Assembly: GCA_038228695.1 (NCBI GenBank)
Contig: JBBRPA010000001.1
Span: 1-64,000, forward strand
Length of the DNA: 64,000 bases
Direction: 5' to 3'
Source: DASVRZ01 sp038228695
Lineage (GTDB): Bacteria; Verrucomicrobiota; Verrucomicrobiia; Chthoniobacterales; DASVRZ01
Shown here piece after piece: positions 9,232 through 18,542 of this stretch. The notes below the pieces were generated by a model. That model was given only the letters and a program-made list of their open reading frames with translations. It was not told where the DNA came from and ran no database searches. The translations under genes were made by a program, and so were the position numbers. Positions within the stretch are counted from its first letter, which is position 1; each line of letters opens with the position of its first letter.

Positions 9232-10317
9232 ATGATTCCGAACCAGAGATTGCGCATTGCCGTGGTGTCGTCGCTCGACTCGCGAACCCCTCCGCGCCAC
9301 TCCGGCAATCGCGAATTGTCCGTCTCCAGCCTGACCGAAGGCCTCGTCGCCCGAGGGATGGACGTGACCCTCTTTGCTACGTCGGATTCAATCAGTTCGG
9401 CCAAAATTCGCGCCATCTGCCCAAGGCCGCTCCGCGAGGACCAGTCGCTGGATCCAGCGGTTTGGAATCTTCTCCACATCTCGGACGTGTTCGCCCGCGC
9501 TCACGAATTCGATGTCATTCATTGCCACACGGATGTTTCCTGCTTGGGGTATGCGGAATTGGTCGATACCCCGATCGTGCTCACCCTCCATGAGTCGCCC
9601 ACGGCTCGGCAATTGCCCATTTTCCACCGTTTCTCTCGACTCGCCACCTACGTGGCGGTGAGCGAATCGAGCAAAATCGCCGGAGTTCCCTACGCGACCA
9701 CGATTTGTCCCGGGGTGCCGCTAGAGGATCATCGGCTTGTTCCAACGAAGGGCGAATATCTCCTTTTTGTCGGGAGCATTGCTCCAGACCGTGGCCTGGA
9801 AAAGATCATCGAGGTCGCGGAAAAAATAAACCTCCCTCTCGTTCTCGGCGGTCCCGTCGGGGATGTCGCTTACTTTGAGCGTTTCATCCATCCGTTAGCG
9901 AACAATAACAAATTGATTTACCTCGGCCCAATCAGCCGGGAGCGACGGGACGACGTCTATGGGAAGGCCCTCGCTTTGATCCATCTAAGCGAAAAACCAG
10001 AGCCTTTCCGCCTCTCGATGGTCGAGGCCATGGCCTGCGGGACTCCTGTTATTGCCCAGCGCGGCGGCTCGAACAACGAGATCATTGAACAACGCAAGAC
10101 AGGTTTTCTCGTTTCCACTTACGAGGATTTAATCGAGGCCATCTCTCTACTCCCCCGGCTTGACCGACGCAAAATTCGCCAGCGGGTCATCGACCATTTC
10201 AGCCAGACCGGCATGGTCGTGCAGTATCTGCGGGTTTACGAAACAGCGATGGCCAAAGCCCGGGAGAACATCCTGCGCGAGGAAGCTGCACTCTCTGGCC
10301 AACGGGTCATTTACTGA
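9232..10317 (+). CDS. GT4-family glycosyltransferase
   Basis: A 361-residue GT-B glycosyltransferase. The N-terminal half begins RIAVVSSLDSRTPPRHSGN, with the Gly-rich acceptor-side loop of GT4 enzymes. The C-terminal half contains LLFVGSIAPDRGLEKIIEVA and the donor-binding EPFRLSMVEAMACGTPVIA (the E-x7-E pattern). The frame stays open upstream to 9007, but that part overlaps the methyltransferase gene and matches nothing in the family, so the ATG at 9232 is preferred. The stop abuts the convergent next gene with no gap. Sugar donor and acceptor cannot be told. Confidence 0.85.
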   Translation: MIPNQRLRIAVVSSLDSRTPPRHSGNRELSVSSLTEGLVARGMDVTLFATSDSISSAKIRAICPRPLREDQSLDPAVWNLLHISDVFARAHEFDVIHCHTDVSCLGYAELVDTPIVLTLHESPTARQLPIFHRFSRLATYVAVSESSKIAGVPYATTICPGVPLEDHRLVPTKGEYLLFVGSIAPDRGLEKIIEVAEKINLPLVLGGPVGDVAYFERFIHPLANNNKLIYLGPISRERRDDVYGKALALIHLSEKPEPFRLSMVEAMACGTPVIAQRGGSNNEIIEQRKTGFLVSTYEDLIEAISLLPRLDRRKIRQRVIDHFSQTGMVVQYLRVYETAMAKARENILREEAALSGQRVIY

Positions 10318-11292
<975 letters not shown>

Positions 11293-11373
11293 GGCTTGGA
11301 AACGGTTTGAAACCGCACACTCTGACCTCTGGCGGGTGATGTGCAAGCCCGCTTTCGCCAAAAAAACAACCGC

Positions 11374-13386
11374 TCAGACCGTTGTCGCCGCGCGTTTCCG
11401 TCCCCGCAGGCGACGCTTCAATTCCCGCAAACGGCCAGCGATCTCCGCTGCTGACGCCCCCCGCCCGTATCTCCAGCCAATAAACAACCCGAAAAGCTCG
11501 CTCACCCGAGCTGCTTCGGCGGGGAACACCTCCACCGCCCGCTGGGCGAAATCGCGCGGGCCTTCATTTGGCATCCGCTCCAAGCCGTGCTTCGCCAGCA
11601 ACCGGCAAAACTGCCGGTAAAGCACCAGCGAGCGCTCCTGCTTCTCCGGTTTCTGCCGGACAAATGCATAGACCACCCCACGCACCGTGAGCAGCCCCCC
11701 GAGCAGGATCACCAGCAATCGCCACGAAAAAATCGTATCGATTCCCAGTGTCCGATAAAAATCCCGCTGCGACGCTTGGTCGTAGCTGACGATGTGGAGA
11801 TTCCACTGGAAATTGACCGCATCCCACCCAAAACGCGCCCCTCGAAAGAGCTTTTGGAGAAATGCCGGGCCGTTGGTTTCCGACCGGATGCGCTCCGTGT
11901 CGTTCCCATTGGCGGGTCGTCGTGCCGCGAGCGGCGTATCCGCGTCCACTCGGAGCGGATTGATGAAATCCACCGGATCATAGCGGACCCAGCCCTCGCC
12001 CTCGATCCAGAGTTCGGTCCAAGCATGGGCATCGGCCTGGCGCACGATCAGATAGTTGGTGAAAGGATTCGCCTCGCCTCCGTGGTAACCGGCCACCATC
12101 CGCGCAGGCACCCCCGCCATCCGCATGAGCGTTCCGAAGGCCGCCGCGTAGTGCTCGCAAAAACCCAGCTTGCGCTCGAAAAGAAACTCTTCGAAGCCAT
12201 TCTCCCGATAAACTCCCGGCGAGAGCGTGTAGCGGAAATTGTCCTGCCGGAACATGGCCAGCGCCAGCCGAGCCAGTTCTTTCGGGTCCTGCGTTTTCCG
12301 CAGCCACGAATCAACCAGTTGCCGGGTGCGGTCCCCGAGATCGGAAGGCACCGCGGTCAGCGCCTCGCGAGCGGCGGCGGTCAGCGGCGTTTGGTCGTTG
12401 CCCAAGCGCGAAACGACCCGCAGGTTGAGTCGTTCCTCCATCGGCAGACTCATGGTCAGCACGTTGCCGCCCGTCATCGTGACCGGGCCGTTGCTCGAAA
12501 GCGGACGATCCAACGCATAAACCCAGCCCCCGGAGTGCGGCTCCATGCTGATCCTTTGGACAACCACCGGTCCGGTCAAACGCGGGCGGCCCATCACTTC
12601 GCGATCTCGCTTGTCGGCGCGCCATTGCAATCCGTGGCACTCCGCAAACACCCCTGCTCGCCAGTAGAGATCATCGAAAGGCGGCATGTTGTCGTCGGGA
12701 AAATCCACCCGGAAAGCGTCCTCTTCGTTTTGCGCCAGCTCGGCGAAGCTCCCGGGGTTAATCTGCTCCGACATACCAGATTGCGCGGTTTTCGGTTTGT
12801 TGAGTTGCAAGAGCCCGCCGCCCTTGATTCGCGGCAGAAAAATAAAGAGCAACGCAATCAGCGGCAGCGCCTGGACGACCAGCAATAACGTGTAAGGGAC
12901 CAACGACCGCAGACGAAACCCCTCCGCCGCGCCTCCGGTAAATTGCACCACCGTCGCGGTAAGAATCACGAAAACCGCGCTTACGTAAATACAGATGAGC
13001 AGTGTTTGGGAAAAAAAGAGCGACGTCAGCAAAATGAAGAACGCCAGATAAGCGAGGAGCATGAACTCCCGTTCCGTTCGCATCTCCAGCACCTTCAGCG
13101 CGATTAACAGAAGCAGCAGACACATCCCCGCCTCCAACCCAATCAGCGTCCCGTAGAGACCTTGGATAATGAGCAACCCAACCGCACCAACCGCGCAACG
13201 AGTCCAAAGTCCGGGGCATTTTAACCCCTTGCGCTCGAGAATAAATCGCCAAAGCAAACAGCCGAGGAAACTGAAGATGACTGCCGATTTCAGCGGAAAC
13301 CAGAGCGGGATCGCCCCGAGAAATAGCCCAGTGAGCAGCCATTGCAACGACGAGAGCGGCAAATGATAGAACGATTTCGTCTTCAT
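11374..13386 (-). CDS. Transglutaminase-domain membrane protein (TgpA-like)
   Basis: A 670-residue protein. The first 250 residues hold about six membrane segments (DUF3488-like region). A periplasmic transglutaminase-like domain follows with the Cys in KLGFCEHYAAAFG, the His in ADAHAWTELW and the Asp in VRYDPVDF, the complete Cys-His-Asp triad. Another membrane segment (LLVILLGGLLTVRGVVYAF) and a cytosolic tail close the protein. The ATG at 13386 overlaps the DUF58 stop by four bases. It is the last gene of a MoxR-DUF58-transglutaminase operon, a common bacterial arrangement of unclear role, possibly peptide cross-linking or proteolysis in the envelope. Confidence 0.9.
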   Translation of the reverse strand: MKTKSFYHLPLSSLQWLLTGLFLGAIPLWFPLKSAVIFSFLGCLLWRFILERKGLKCPGLWTRCAVGAVGLLIIQGLYGTLIGLEAGMCLLLLLIALKVLEMRTEREFMLLAYLAFFILLTSLFFSQTLLICIYVSAVFVILTATVVQFTGGAAEGFRLRSLVPYTLLLVVQALPLIALLFIFLPRIKGGGLLQLNKPKTAQSGMSEQINPGSFAELAQNEEDAFRVDFPDDNMPPFDDLYWRAGVFAECHGLQWRADKRDREVMGRPRLTGPVVVQRISMEPHSGGWVYALDRPLSSNGPVTMTGGNVLTMSLPMEERLNLRVVSRLGNDQTPLTAAAREALTAVPSDLGDRTRQLVDSWLRKTQDPKELARLALAMFRQDNFRYTLSPGVYRENGFEEFLFERKLGFCEHYAAAFGTLMRMAGVPARMVAGYHGGEANPFTNYLIVRQADAHAWTELWIEGEGWVRYDPVDFINPLRVDADTPLAARRPANGNDTERIRSETNGPAFLQKLFRGARFGWDAVNFQWNLHIVSYDQASQRDFYRTLGIDTIFSWRLLVILLGGLLTVRGVVYAFVRQKPEKQERSLVLYRQFCRLLAKHGLERMPNEGPRDFAQRAVEVFPAEAARVSELFGLFIGWRYGRGASAAEIAGRLRELKRRLRGRKRAATTV

Positions 13387-14255
13387 TTCGCGCTGCTTTC
13401 TGTGGCCTTCGGAATCCCGGCCAGTTCGCGCAGGCAATGATGATAGTGGGTGTTTCCGTGACCCGGCGGAATTCGCCCGCCGCCGACCCGCAACCCGTAG
13501 CGCAGCCCGGCCCGCTCGCATTGCATGATCCACCGCGCCATTTGCGAGAGCTGACCCTCCAAATTCGGTCCCTTTACCGCCGCCAAATCCAGCCAGATCT
13601 CCTGTTGCGCCGGGGATTCGAATTGCTTGATCATCATCGGCTGTCCGCGGGCGACCGCCTTCCAATCGACGTGTCGTTGCGATTCACCGATCAGATAATT
13701 CCGCACCCCGGCAAAATCGTCGCCGCTGGTCTTCGCTCCTTGGTTCTCTGGCTTGCCCGCGCCCGACCCGGTCGGCAGAGGCATTTCCCCAAGCGGCTCC
13801 GGATAAATATGGCAGAGGCACGAAATCGGATGCCTCGTCCGAGAGCGAAAAACCCCCAGCGGGAATATGCTTTCCACCCCGATTCGGCTGATCGGATACA
13901 CCCCACGTTTTAGCCCGGAAATACTGATCGCTCCCTCGATCGTCTGCTCAGCGACCCGGCCCACTTGCGCACTGCCCCCAATCGGAGTCGTCAGCACCAA
14001 GCCAAATTTCAACCGCGCGCGTTTGTTGCGCAATTTGAAGGGCACGAGCAACACCGCCCCGGCAAATCCCTGCGCCTCCCGGTGCGTCGTCACCTCTAGT
14101 TGTTTCACATTCGCCCGGTTATGCAGCCACGAGACGAGCAGCAGGGAAAACAACGCATACGCCGGCAGATACGCCGGACCATTCCCCTGGCTCACCGCGG
14201 CATAGGTCACCGCGATAAAGACCGCGATCATGCTCACCATGTGGCGCGTTGGCAT
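13383..14255 (-). CDS. DUF58 domain protein
   Basis: A 290-residue protein. Two membrane segments are near the N-terminus (SMIAVFIAVTYAAVS and LPAYALFSLLLVSWL). The DUF58 signature is VRNYLIGESQRHVDWKAVAR near residue 190, followed by MIKQFESPAQQEIWLDL, the start of a von Willebrand-like fold. The ATG at 14255 is chosen because upstream extension only adds Gly/Arg-rich sequence overlapping the moxR gene. It sits 11 bases after moxR and overlaps the transglutaminase gene by four. Confidence 0.88.
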   Translation of the reverse strand: MPTRHMVSMIAVFIAVTYAAVSQGNGPAYLPAYALFSLLLVSWLHNRANVKQLEVTTHREAQGFAGAVLLVPFKLRNKRARLKFGLVLTTPIGGSAQVGRVAEQTIEGAISISGLKRGVYPISRIGVESIFPLGVFRSRTRHPISCLCHIYPEPLGEMPLPTGSGAGKPENQGAKTSGDDFAGVRNYLIGESQRHVDWKAVARGQPMMIKQFESPAQQEIWLDLAAVKGPNLEGQLSQMARWIMQCERAGLRYGLRVGGGRIPPGHGNTHYHHCLRELAGIPKATESSAK

Positions 14256-14266
14256 GGTTCGCTCCC

Positions 14267-15178
14267 TTAATCTACCGGGACCGTTTCGAGAATCTCCCGG
14301 GCCAAAGATTGACCCTGCTCGCCGACCACACCCGAGTCGTCGCCCAGTCGATGCGCCATCACCGGCAACGCGATCGCTTGCACATCCTCCGGCAGCACCA
14401 TGTCGTGCCCCTGGCAATAAGCCCAAGCCCGCGCCGCCGCCAGCATCGACAGCCCAGCACGCGGACTTAACCCCGTTCGATGCCGTTCCCGTGTGGCTTG
14501 GAAAAGATTCAGCAAATAATCCAGCAACGCCGGGGCCACATGCACCTCCGCCGCTTTCTGCTGCAACTCCACCAGCGTCTCGACCGGAAAGACCGGCTTG
14601 AGCGCCTTGGTCATCGTCCGCCGATCGCCTCCCAACAACATCTCCCGCTCCCGTTCCCGGTCGGGGAAACCGAGGTGAATCCGCATCATAAACCGGTCGA
14701 GCTGCGATTCCGGCAACGGAAACGTCCCGATCTGATTCGTCGGATTCTGCGTGGCAATCACGAAAAACGGGCGCGGCAACGGATGGGTCAATCCATCAAG
14801 CGAAATCTGATTTTCCTCCATCGCTTCGAGCAATGCGCTCTGCGTCTTCGGCGTCGCGCGGTTGACCTCATCGATCAGGATCAAATTGGAAAAAATCGGG
14901 CCGCGATGGAAAACGAACTTGTTATTTTCCCGGTCAAAAATCGAATTGCCGAGAATGTCCGCAGGCAACATATCGCTCGTGAACTGAATCCGGCGGAAAG
15001 CCAGCCCGAGGGAAAAAGCGATCGCTTGGGAAAGGGTCGTCTTGCCCACGCCCGGCACATCCTCAATCAGCAGATGGCCCCGGGCGAGGATGCAGGCGAT
15101 GGCGAGACGGAGCTGCTGCTCCTTGCCCACAATGATTTGCCCAAGCTGGGCAACGAGGTCGTCGATTTTATTTCTCAC
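14267..15178 (-). CDS. MoxR-family AAA+ ATPase
   Basis: A 303-residue AAA+ protein of the MoxR type, thought to act as a chaperone for the maturation of partner complexes. Walker A is EDVPGVGKTTLSQAIA near residue 40. Walker B is LILIDEVNRATPKTQ near 105, followed by ALLEAMEENQISLDG, the MoxR insert region. Sensor 1 is VIATQNPTNQIGTFPLPESQ. It leads the operon with DUF58 and the transglutaminase. Confidence 0.94.
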   Translation of the reverse strand: MRNKIDDLVAQLGQIIVGKEQQLRLAIACILARGHLLIEDVPGVGKTTLSQAIAFSLGLAFRRIQFTSDMLPADILGNSIFDRENNKFVFHRGPIFSNLILIDEVNRATPKTQSALLEAMEENQISLDGLTHPLPRPFFVIATQNPTNQIGTFPLPESQLDRFMMRIHLGFPDREREREMLLGGDRRTMTKALKPVFPVETLVELQQKAAEVHVAPALLDYLLNLFQATRERHRTGLSPRAGLSMLAAARAWAYCQGHDMVLPEDVQAIALPVMAHRLGDDSGVVGEQGQSLAREILETVPVD

Positions 15179-15389
15179 AAAGGATGGATTCGAAACGGGG
15201 CAGAAAGCGGAGACTTAGTGTGGCGCATTATTTGCACCCGTAAAGAGCAACGTGCGTGCCGCGCCTCAGCCTTCCCGGAACATTTGACCCGATTGCCAAA
15301 TTTTCAGAACAATTACGTCGGGGAACAGGCCCCAACCGCTTCGGCAACCCCGGCATTTGAGGGCGAACCGCATGGGGCTGGGTTTTTGC
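15179..15389. other. Intergenic gap
   Basis: About 210 bases lie between the start of the moxR gene and the end of the next minus-strand gene. I see no gene, tRNA or clear terminator here. It must hold the promoter of the moxR operon, which I could not place. Confidence 0.4.
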
Positions 15390-16670
15390 CTAGTAGGATA
15401 GGATGACGTTGGTCTGGTCGCTGGCTTTAACGCCGGTGCCGTCGTAGATGTCGGCCCAGATGGGTATGACGGTATTGTTGCCGCCGTTGAATTGGGTGTA
15501 GTCGAAGTGGAAATTCCAATATTCCGGGTTGAAGGTCAGCGTGTTGTTGATGAGGCCAAAGCTGCCGTAGCCGGCTTCGTAGGAATAGTAACCAGGGGTG
15601 CCGGTGGTGGTGCCGTAGACGGTGACGGTATAATCGGTATAAAGCCCCGTGTGCGCGGTGACCAGCTTGTCCACGGAGGTGATATGGATGTCGGGCGGAG
15701 CGGGCGGGATGAGGTCGAACTGAGCGGTTACGCTGTGGGCGGTGTTCATGAGGAGGACGGCGTCGCCGGTGCCGGAGGCGTCGCCGGTCCAACCGACAAA
15801 GACGGACCCCACGGCGGGCGTGGCAGTGAGTGTGACGCTGGTGCCATTGGCGTAGCTAAGGCCAGGCGGATTCGGGGTGACGGTGCCGCTGCCAGTGCCG
15901 ATCTTGTGGACGGTGAGCAGGACGGGTGGAGGCGGCGGCGGGGCGTCGTCGTTCAGGATAGTGCCGACACCGATGCGGCGGCTAATCGTGGCGTCAATAG
16001 GTTTGCTGAGGCGGACGAAGAAGAACTCGTCGGCCTCGACCGTGTGGTCGCCGTAAACGGGGACGCGGATAACTTTACGAGTTTGCTTCGGGAGGAAAGT
16101 GACACGGGTGGCGAAGACGTTTTGAAAATCGATACCCGGGGTGTGGGCTTTACCGCCACGAGCGGTGCCAGGGGTGGTATTCCAAGAGACGACGGCGGTT
16201 TTGTTCGTCCTACCGTTGAGAGTGATGGCGAAACTGAAGTATTTTACGCCCTGGTTGCCCTCGGTGAGGGCCGTGTCGGAGATAGCGAAGTTGGGAGGAT
16301 CCACGTTGAGTTCGGCGACCTGCTCGACGTGATCGCCCCCGAGGTCGACAAGGCTGACCGTGAAGCGATAGGTGCCGGGCGTCTTCGGGGTACCGCTGAG
16401 GCGGCCATTGATGTCCATGATGATGCCGATAGGCGGAAAGCCTCCGCCGGCGGTCAGTTGGAAATGATAGGGGCCCCCGTCGCCGCCGCTGGCGATGCCG
16501 ACGTTCTGATCGTAAAAGCCGCCCACGGAGGCGCGGGGCAACGGATTGGTGAGAGTCAGGAGAAGCGGATCGGCTTGGGCGTGGCAGCGCCAAATGGGAA
16601 GGAGGGCGATGAGCAGAAGGATGAGGAGGCGGCAGGGCCGCGGAAGCGGAAGGACGGATGAGAGGCTCAT
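15390..16670 (-). CDS. Secreted Ig-like / Calx-beta repeat protein
   Basis: A 426-residue secreted protein. A signal peptide is visible (LLILLLIALLPIWRCHA). Next is a putative Ig domain of the He_PIG type (SGTPKTPGTYRFTVSLVD), a Calx-beta domain (TALTEGNQGVKYFSFAI, ending DHTVEADEFFFVRLS), a proline linker (DDAPPPPPPVLL), a bacterial repeat domain (GWTGDASGTGDAVLLM) and a C-terminal beta-rich part of unknown type. Such architectures are found in surface or matrix proteins. The ATG at 16670 is chosen as it starts just before the signal peptide. The coding strand is C-rich. Confidence 0.75.
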   Translation of the reverse strand: MSLSSVLPLPRPCRLLILLLIALLPIWRCHAQADPLLLTLTNPLPRASVGGFYDQNVGIASGGDGGPYHFQLTAGGGFPPIGIIMDINGRLSGTPKTPGTYRFTVSLVDLGGDHVEQVAELNVDPPNFAISDTALTEGNQGVKYFSFAITLNGRTNKTAVVSWNTTPGTARGGKAHTPGIDFQNVFATRVTFLPKQTRKVIRVPVYGDHTVEADEFFFVRLSKPIDATISRRIGVGTILNDDAPPPPPPVLLTVHKIGTGSGTVTPNPPGLSYANGTSVTLTATPAVGSVFVGWTGDASGTGDAVLLMNTAHSVTAQFDLIPPAPPDIHITSVDKLVTAHTGLYTDYTVTVYGTTTGTPGYYSYEAGYGSFGLINNTLTFNPEYWNFHFDYTQFNGGNNTVIPIWADIYDGTGVKASDQTNVILSY

Positions 16671-17084
16671 AAGCGGTGGCGTTATTTGATGAGGGCTGCG
16701 ACCGGAACGGCTGGGGTGCAAGCGATGAAAGGATGGCAAAACATCAAAGCCGTAAAATAAAGGAGTAAGGCCGGAGAAGTAGGATTGTAAAGGAGATTCG
16801 CGGAGTGGTTAGAGCAGGCAGAGTCATGGGTTCGTTCTGGCAGGTGCTTCGCGGTGTTGTTAGGAGTCAGCTCGAGATTTTTTTCCGATTCCCCAGCAGC
16901 GCACCGAAGTTTACCGAATTTCTCGCACGCATTCTTCTGCCGGAAATGATGACGCTCGGCACGGCGTTGAAGATCTGGAGTAGAGATCGAGGCTAGGTCG
17001 CCGGAATAACAATGGGACTGGCGGCTCCCACCGGGGAGCAGTTAGTATTTTTTCCAAACGTTCCTCCTCCCGTCTCGAATCCTG
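16671..17084. other. Intergenic gap, divergent promoter region
   Basis: This 414-base stretch separates two divergent genes. A 63-codon frame at 16805-16996 (+) starts with GTG about nine bases after AAGGAG, but its product shows no recognisable domain and I do not call it a gene. No tRNA or strong hairpin was found. Confidence 0.4.
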
Positions 17085-18530
17085 ATGCGCGCCTCCCGTT
17101 TTTTTTCTCTGCGGATCAAGATTTTAGCGGCGATGGCGCTCGTGGCGGCCGTGGTCGTGACGGCGCTGGTGGCAACGAATCAGGCGTTGCGGCGGCGGCA
17201 GTTGCTGGGCGAGTTTCAGGCCTTTGCCCGCGGGGTGGCGGGGACGACGGCGATTGCAGTGGATGGTTCGTTGTTAGAGGGAATTCATTCGGATGCGGAT
17301 GCGGCGGGGCCGGATTTTCAAAAAGTGCGCGGGATTCTGGACGCAGCGCGGAAGGTGAATGGGCTACTAGAGTCGGAGATTTATATTTTGCGGCCGGAGG
17401 TGGCGGCAAAGGGATCGGCGGAAGAGGTAGGGGTAATGAGTTTCGTGGTGATGCTGCAAAAGAAGCCGTTTGTGGGTCATCGCTATGTCGTTCCAGCGGT
17501 GAACCGGACGGTGCTGCGGCAGACTTGGGAATCGGACGGGCTGGGGACGACGGGGATCTACACGGATGCGAACGGTACTTACATCAGTGGCTACGCGGCG
17601 GTGCGGGATAGTTCGGGTCGATCCGTGGGTATTTTAGAGGTGGATGTGGAGATCAGCCGATTTATTCGCCATCTGCGGGCGGAACTGTGGATGAGCGTGG
17701 GGATCGGGTTGGCCGGGTTTGCGGTGGCGATGGTGCCAGGGTTGTTGTTGGCGCGAGGGATTACGCAGGGGCTGGCAGCGTTGTCGCACACCGTGCGGCA
17801 GTTTAAATCGGGGGATCATGGGGTGGAAGCGCAGGCAAATACGTCGGATGAAGTAGGCGAGCTGGGCGGGGTGTTTAATGAGATGCTGTTTTCGCTAAGG
17901 GAGAAACTCGCGTTGCTGCCTTATGTGTCGCGATTCACGGCGGAGGCGGTGCGAAAAAGTCAGGCAGACCCGGGCTGGCTGGCAGGGTCGGAGCAGGAGG
18001 TGATGGTGTTGTTTGCGGATTTGCGTGGTTTTACGGCGTTTTCGGAAAGCCGTGCGGCGTCCGAGATTGTGCGGGAATTAAATGGACTGCTCTCGGCGCA
18101 GGCAGATGTGGTGCTGAGCGCGGGGGGCGATGTAGACAAGTTCATCGGGGATGCGGTGATGGCGGTGTTTCTCGGGTCGGAGTCGAGCGCGGCGACGGTG
18201 TGGGAGTGCGCTCGGCGGATGATCGAGCGAGTCCGGGAAGAAACGGAGAAGCGGGGCTGGAAGCTGGCGCTCGGGGTGGGAATTCATGCGGGCCGGGCAG
18301 TCGTGGGGTCGATCGGCTCGGAAATCCGGCGAGATTTTACGGCGGTGGGGCATACGGTGAATGTGGCGTCGCGTTTCTGCGATCACGCGGGGCATTGGGA
18401 AGTAATGACGAGTGACGCGTTTTACCGGATGCTTCCCGAAGAATTGCAGGCTGGGTTTAGAGAGACGGAGCCGATTCATTTTAAGAATGTGAGCGGGAAG
18501 TTGCGGACGTGGTTATGGAGGGCGGAATGA
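17085..18530 (+). CDS. Class III adenylate/guanylate cyclase with HAMP domain
   Basis: A 481-residue membrane protein. One membrane segment is near residues 10-30, followed by an extracytoplasmic sensor region to about 200, a second segment (VGIGLAGFAVAMVPGLLLA), a HAMP linker to about 280, and a class III cyclase catalytic domain. Metal-binding aspartates appear in VLFADLRGFTAFSE (about residue 308) and GGDVDKFIGDAVMAVF (about 350). GIHAGRAVVGSIG and DFTAVGHTVNVASR complete the active site. It should make cAMP or cGMP in response to an outside signal. Codons are unusually G-ending (GTG, GCG, CGG) compared with most neighbours. It ends 12 bases before the DsbD-like gene. Confidence 0.88.
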   Translation: MRASRFFSLRIKILAAMALVAAVVVTALVATNQALRRRQLLGEFQAFARGVAGTTAIAVDGSLLEGIHSDADAAGPDFQKVRGILDAARKVNGLLESEIYILRPEVAAKGSAEEVGVMSFVVMLQKKPFVGHRYVVPAVNRTVLRQTWESDGLGTTGIYTDANGTYISGYAAVRDSSGRSVGILEVDVEISRFIRHLRAELWMSVGIGLAGFAVAMVPGLLLARGITQGLAALSHTVRQFKSGDHGVEAQANTSDEVGELGGVFNEMLFSLREKLALLPYVSRFTAEAVRKSQADPGWLAGSEQEVMVLFADLRGFTAFSESRAASEIVRELNGLLSAQADVVLSAGGDVDKFIGDAVMAVFLGSESSAATVWECARRMIERVREETEKRGWKLALGVGIHAGRAVVGSIGSEIRRDFTAVGHTVNVASRFCDHAGHWEVMTSDAFYRMLPEELQAGFRETEPIHFKNVSGKLRTWLWRAE

Positions 18531-18542
18531 GGATTGCGAAAG

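Noticed and set aside
11587..12888. 433-codon + strand frame opposite the transglutaminase gene
   Set aside because: Arg/His/Pro-rich antisense product; the minus strand has a full catalytic triad.
15492..16661. 389-codon + strand frame opposite the Ig/Calx-beta gene
   Set aside because: Gly/Asp/Glu-rich product with no domain; the minus strand has a signal peptide and recognisable beta domains. It is a by-product of strand base skew.
16805..16996. 63-codon frame with an AAGGAG nine bases upstream
   Set aside because: No recognisable domain and no supporting neighbour; the purine run may be chance in a G-rich region.
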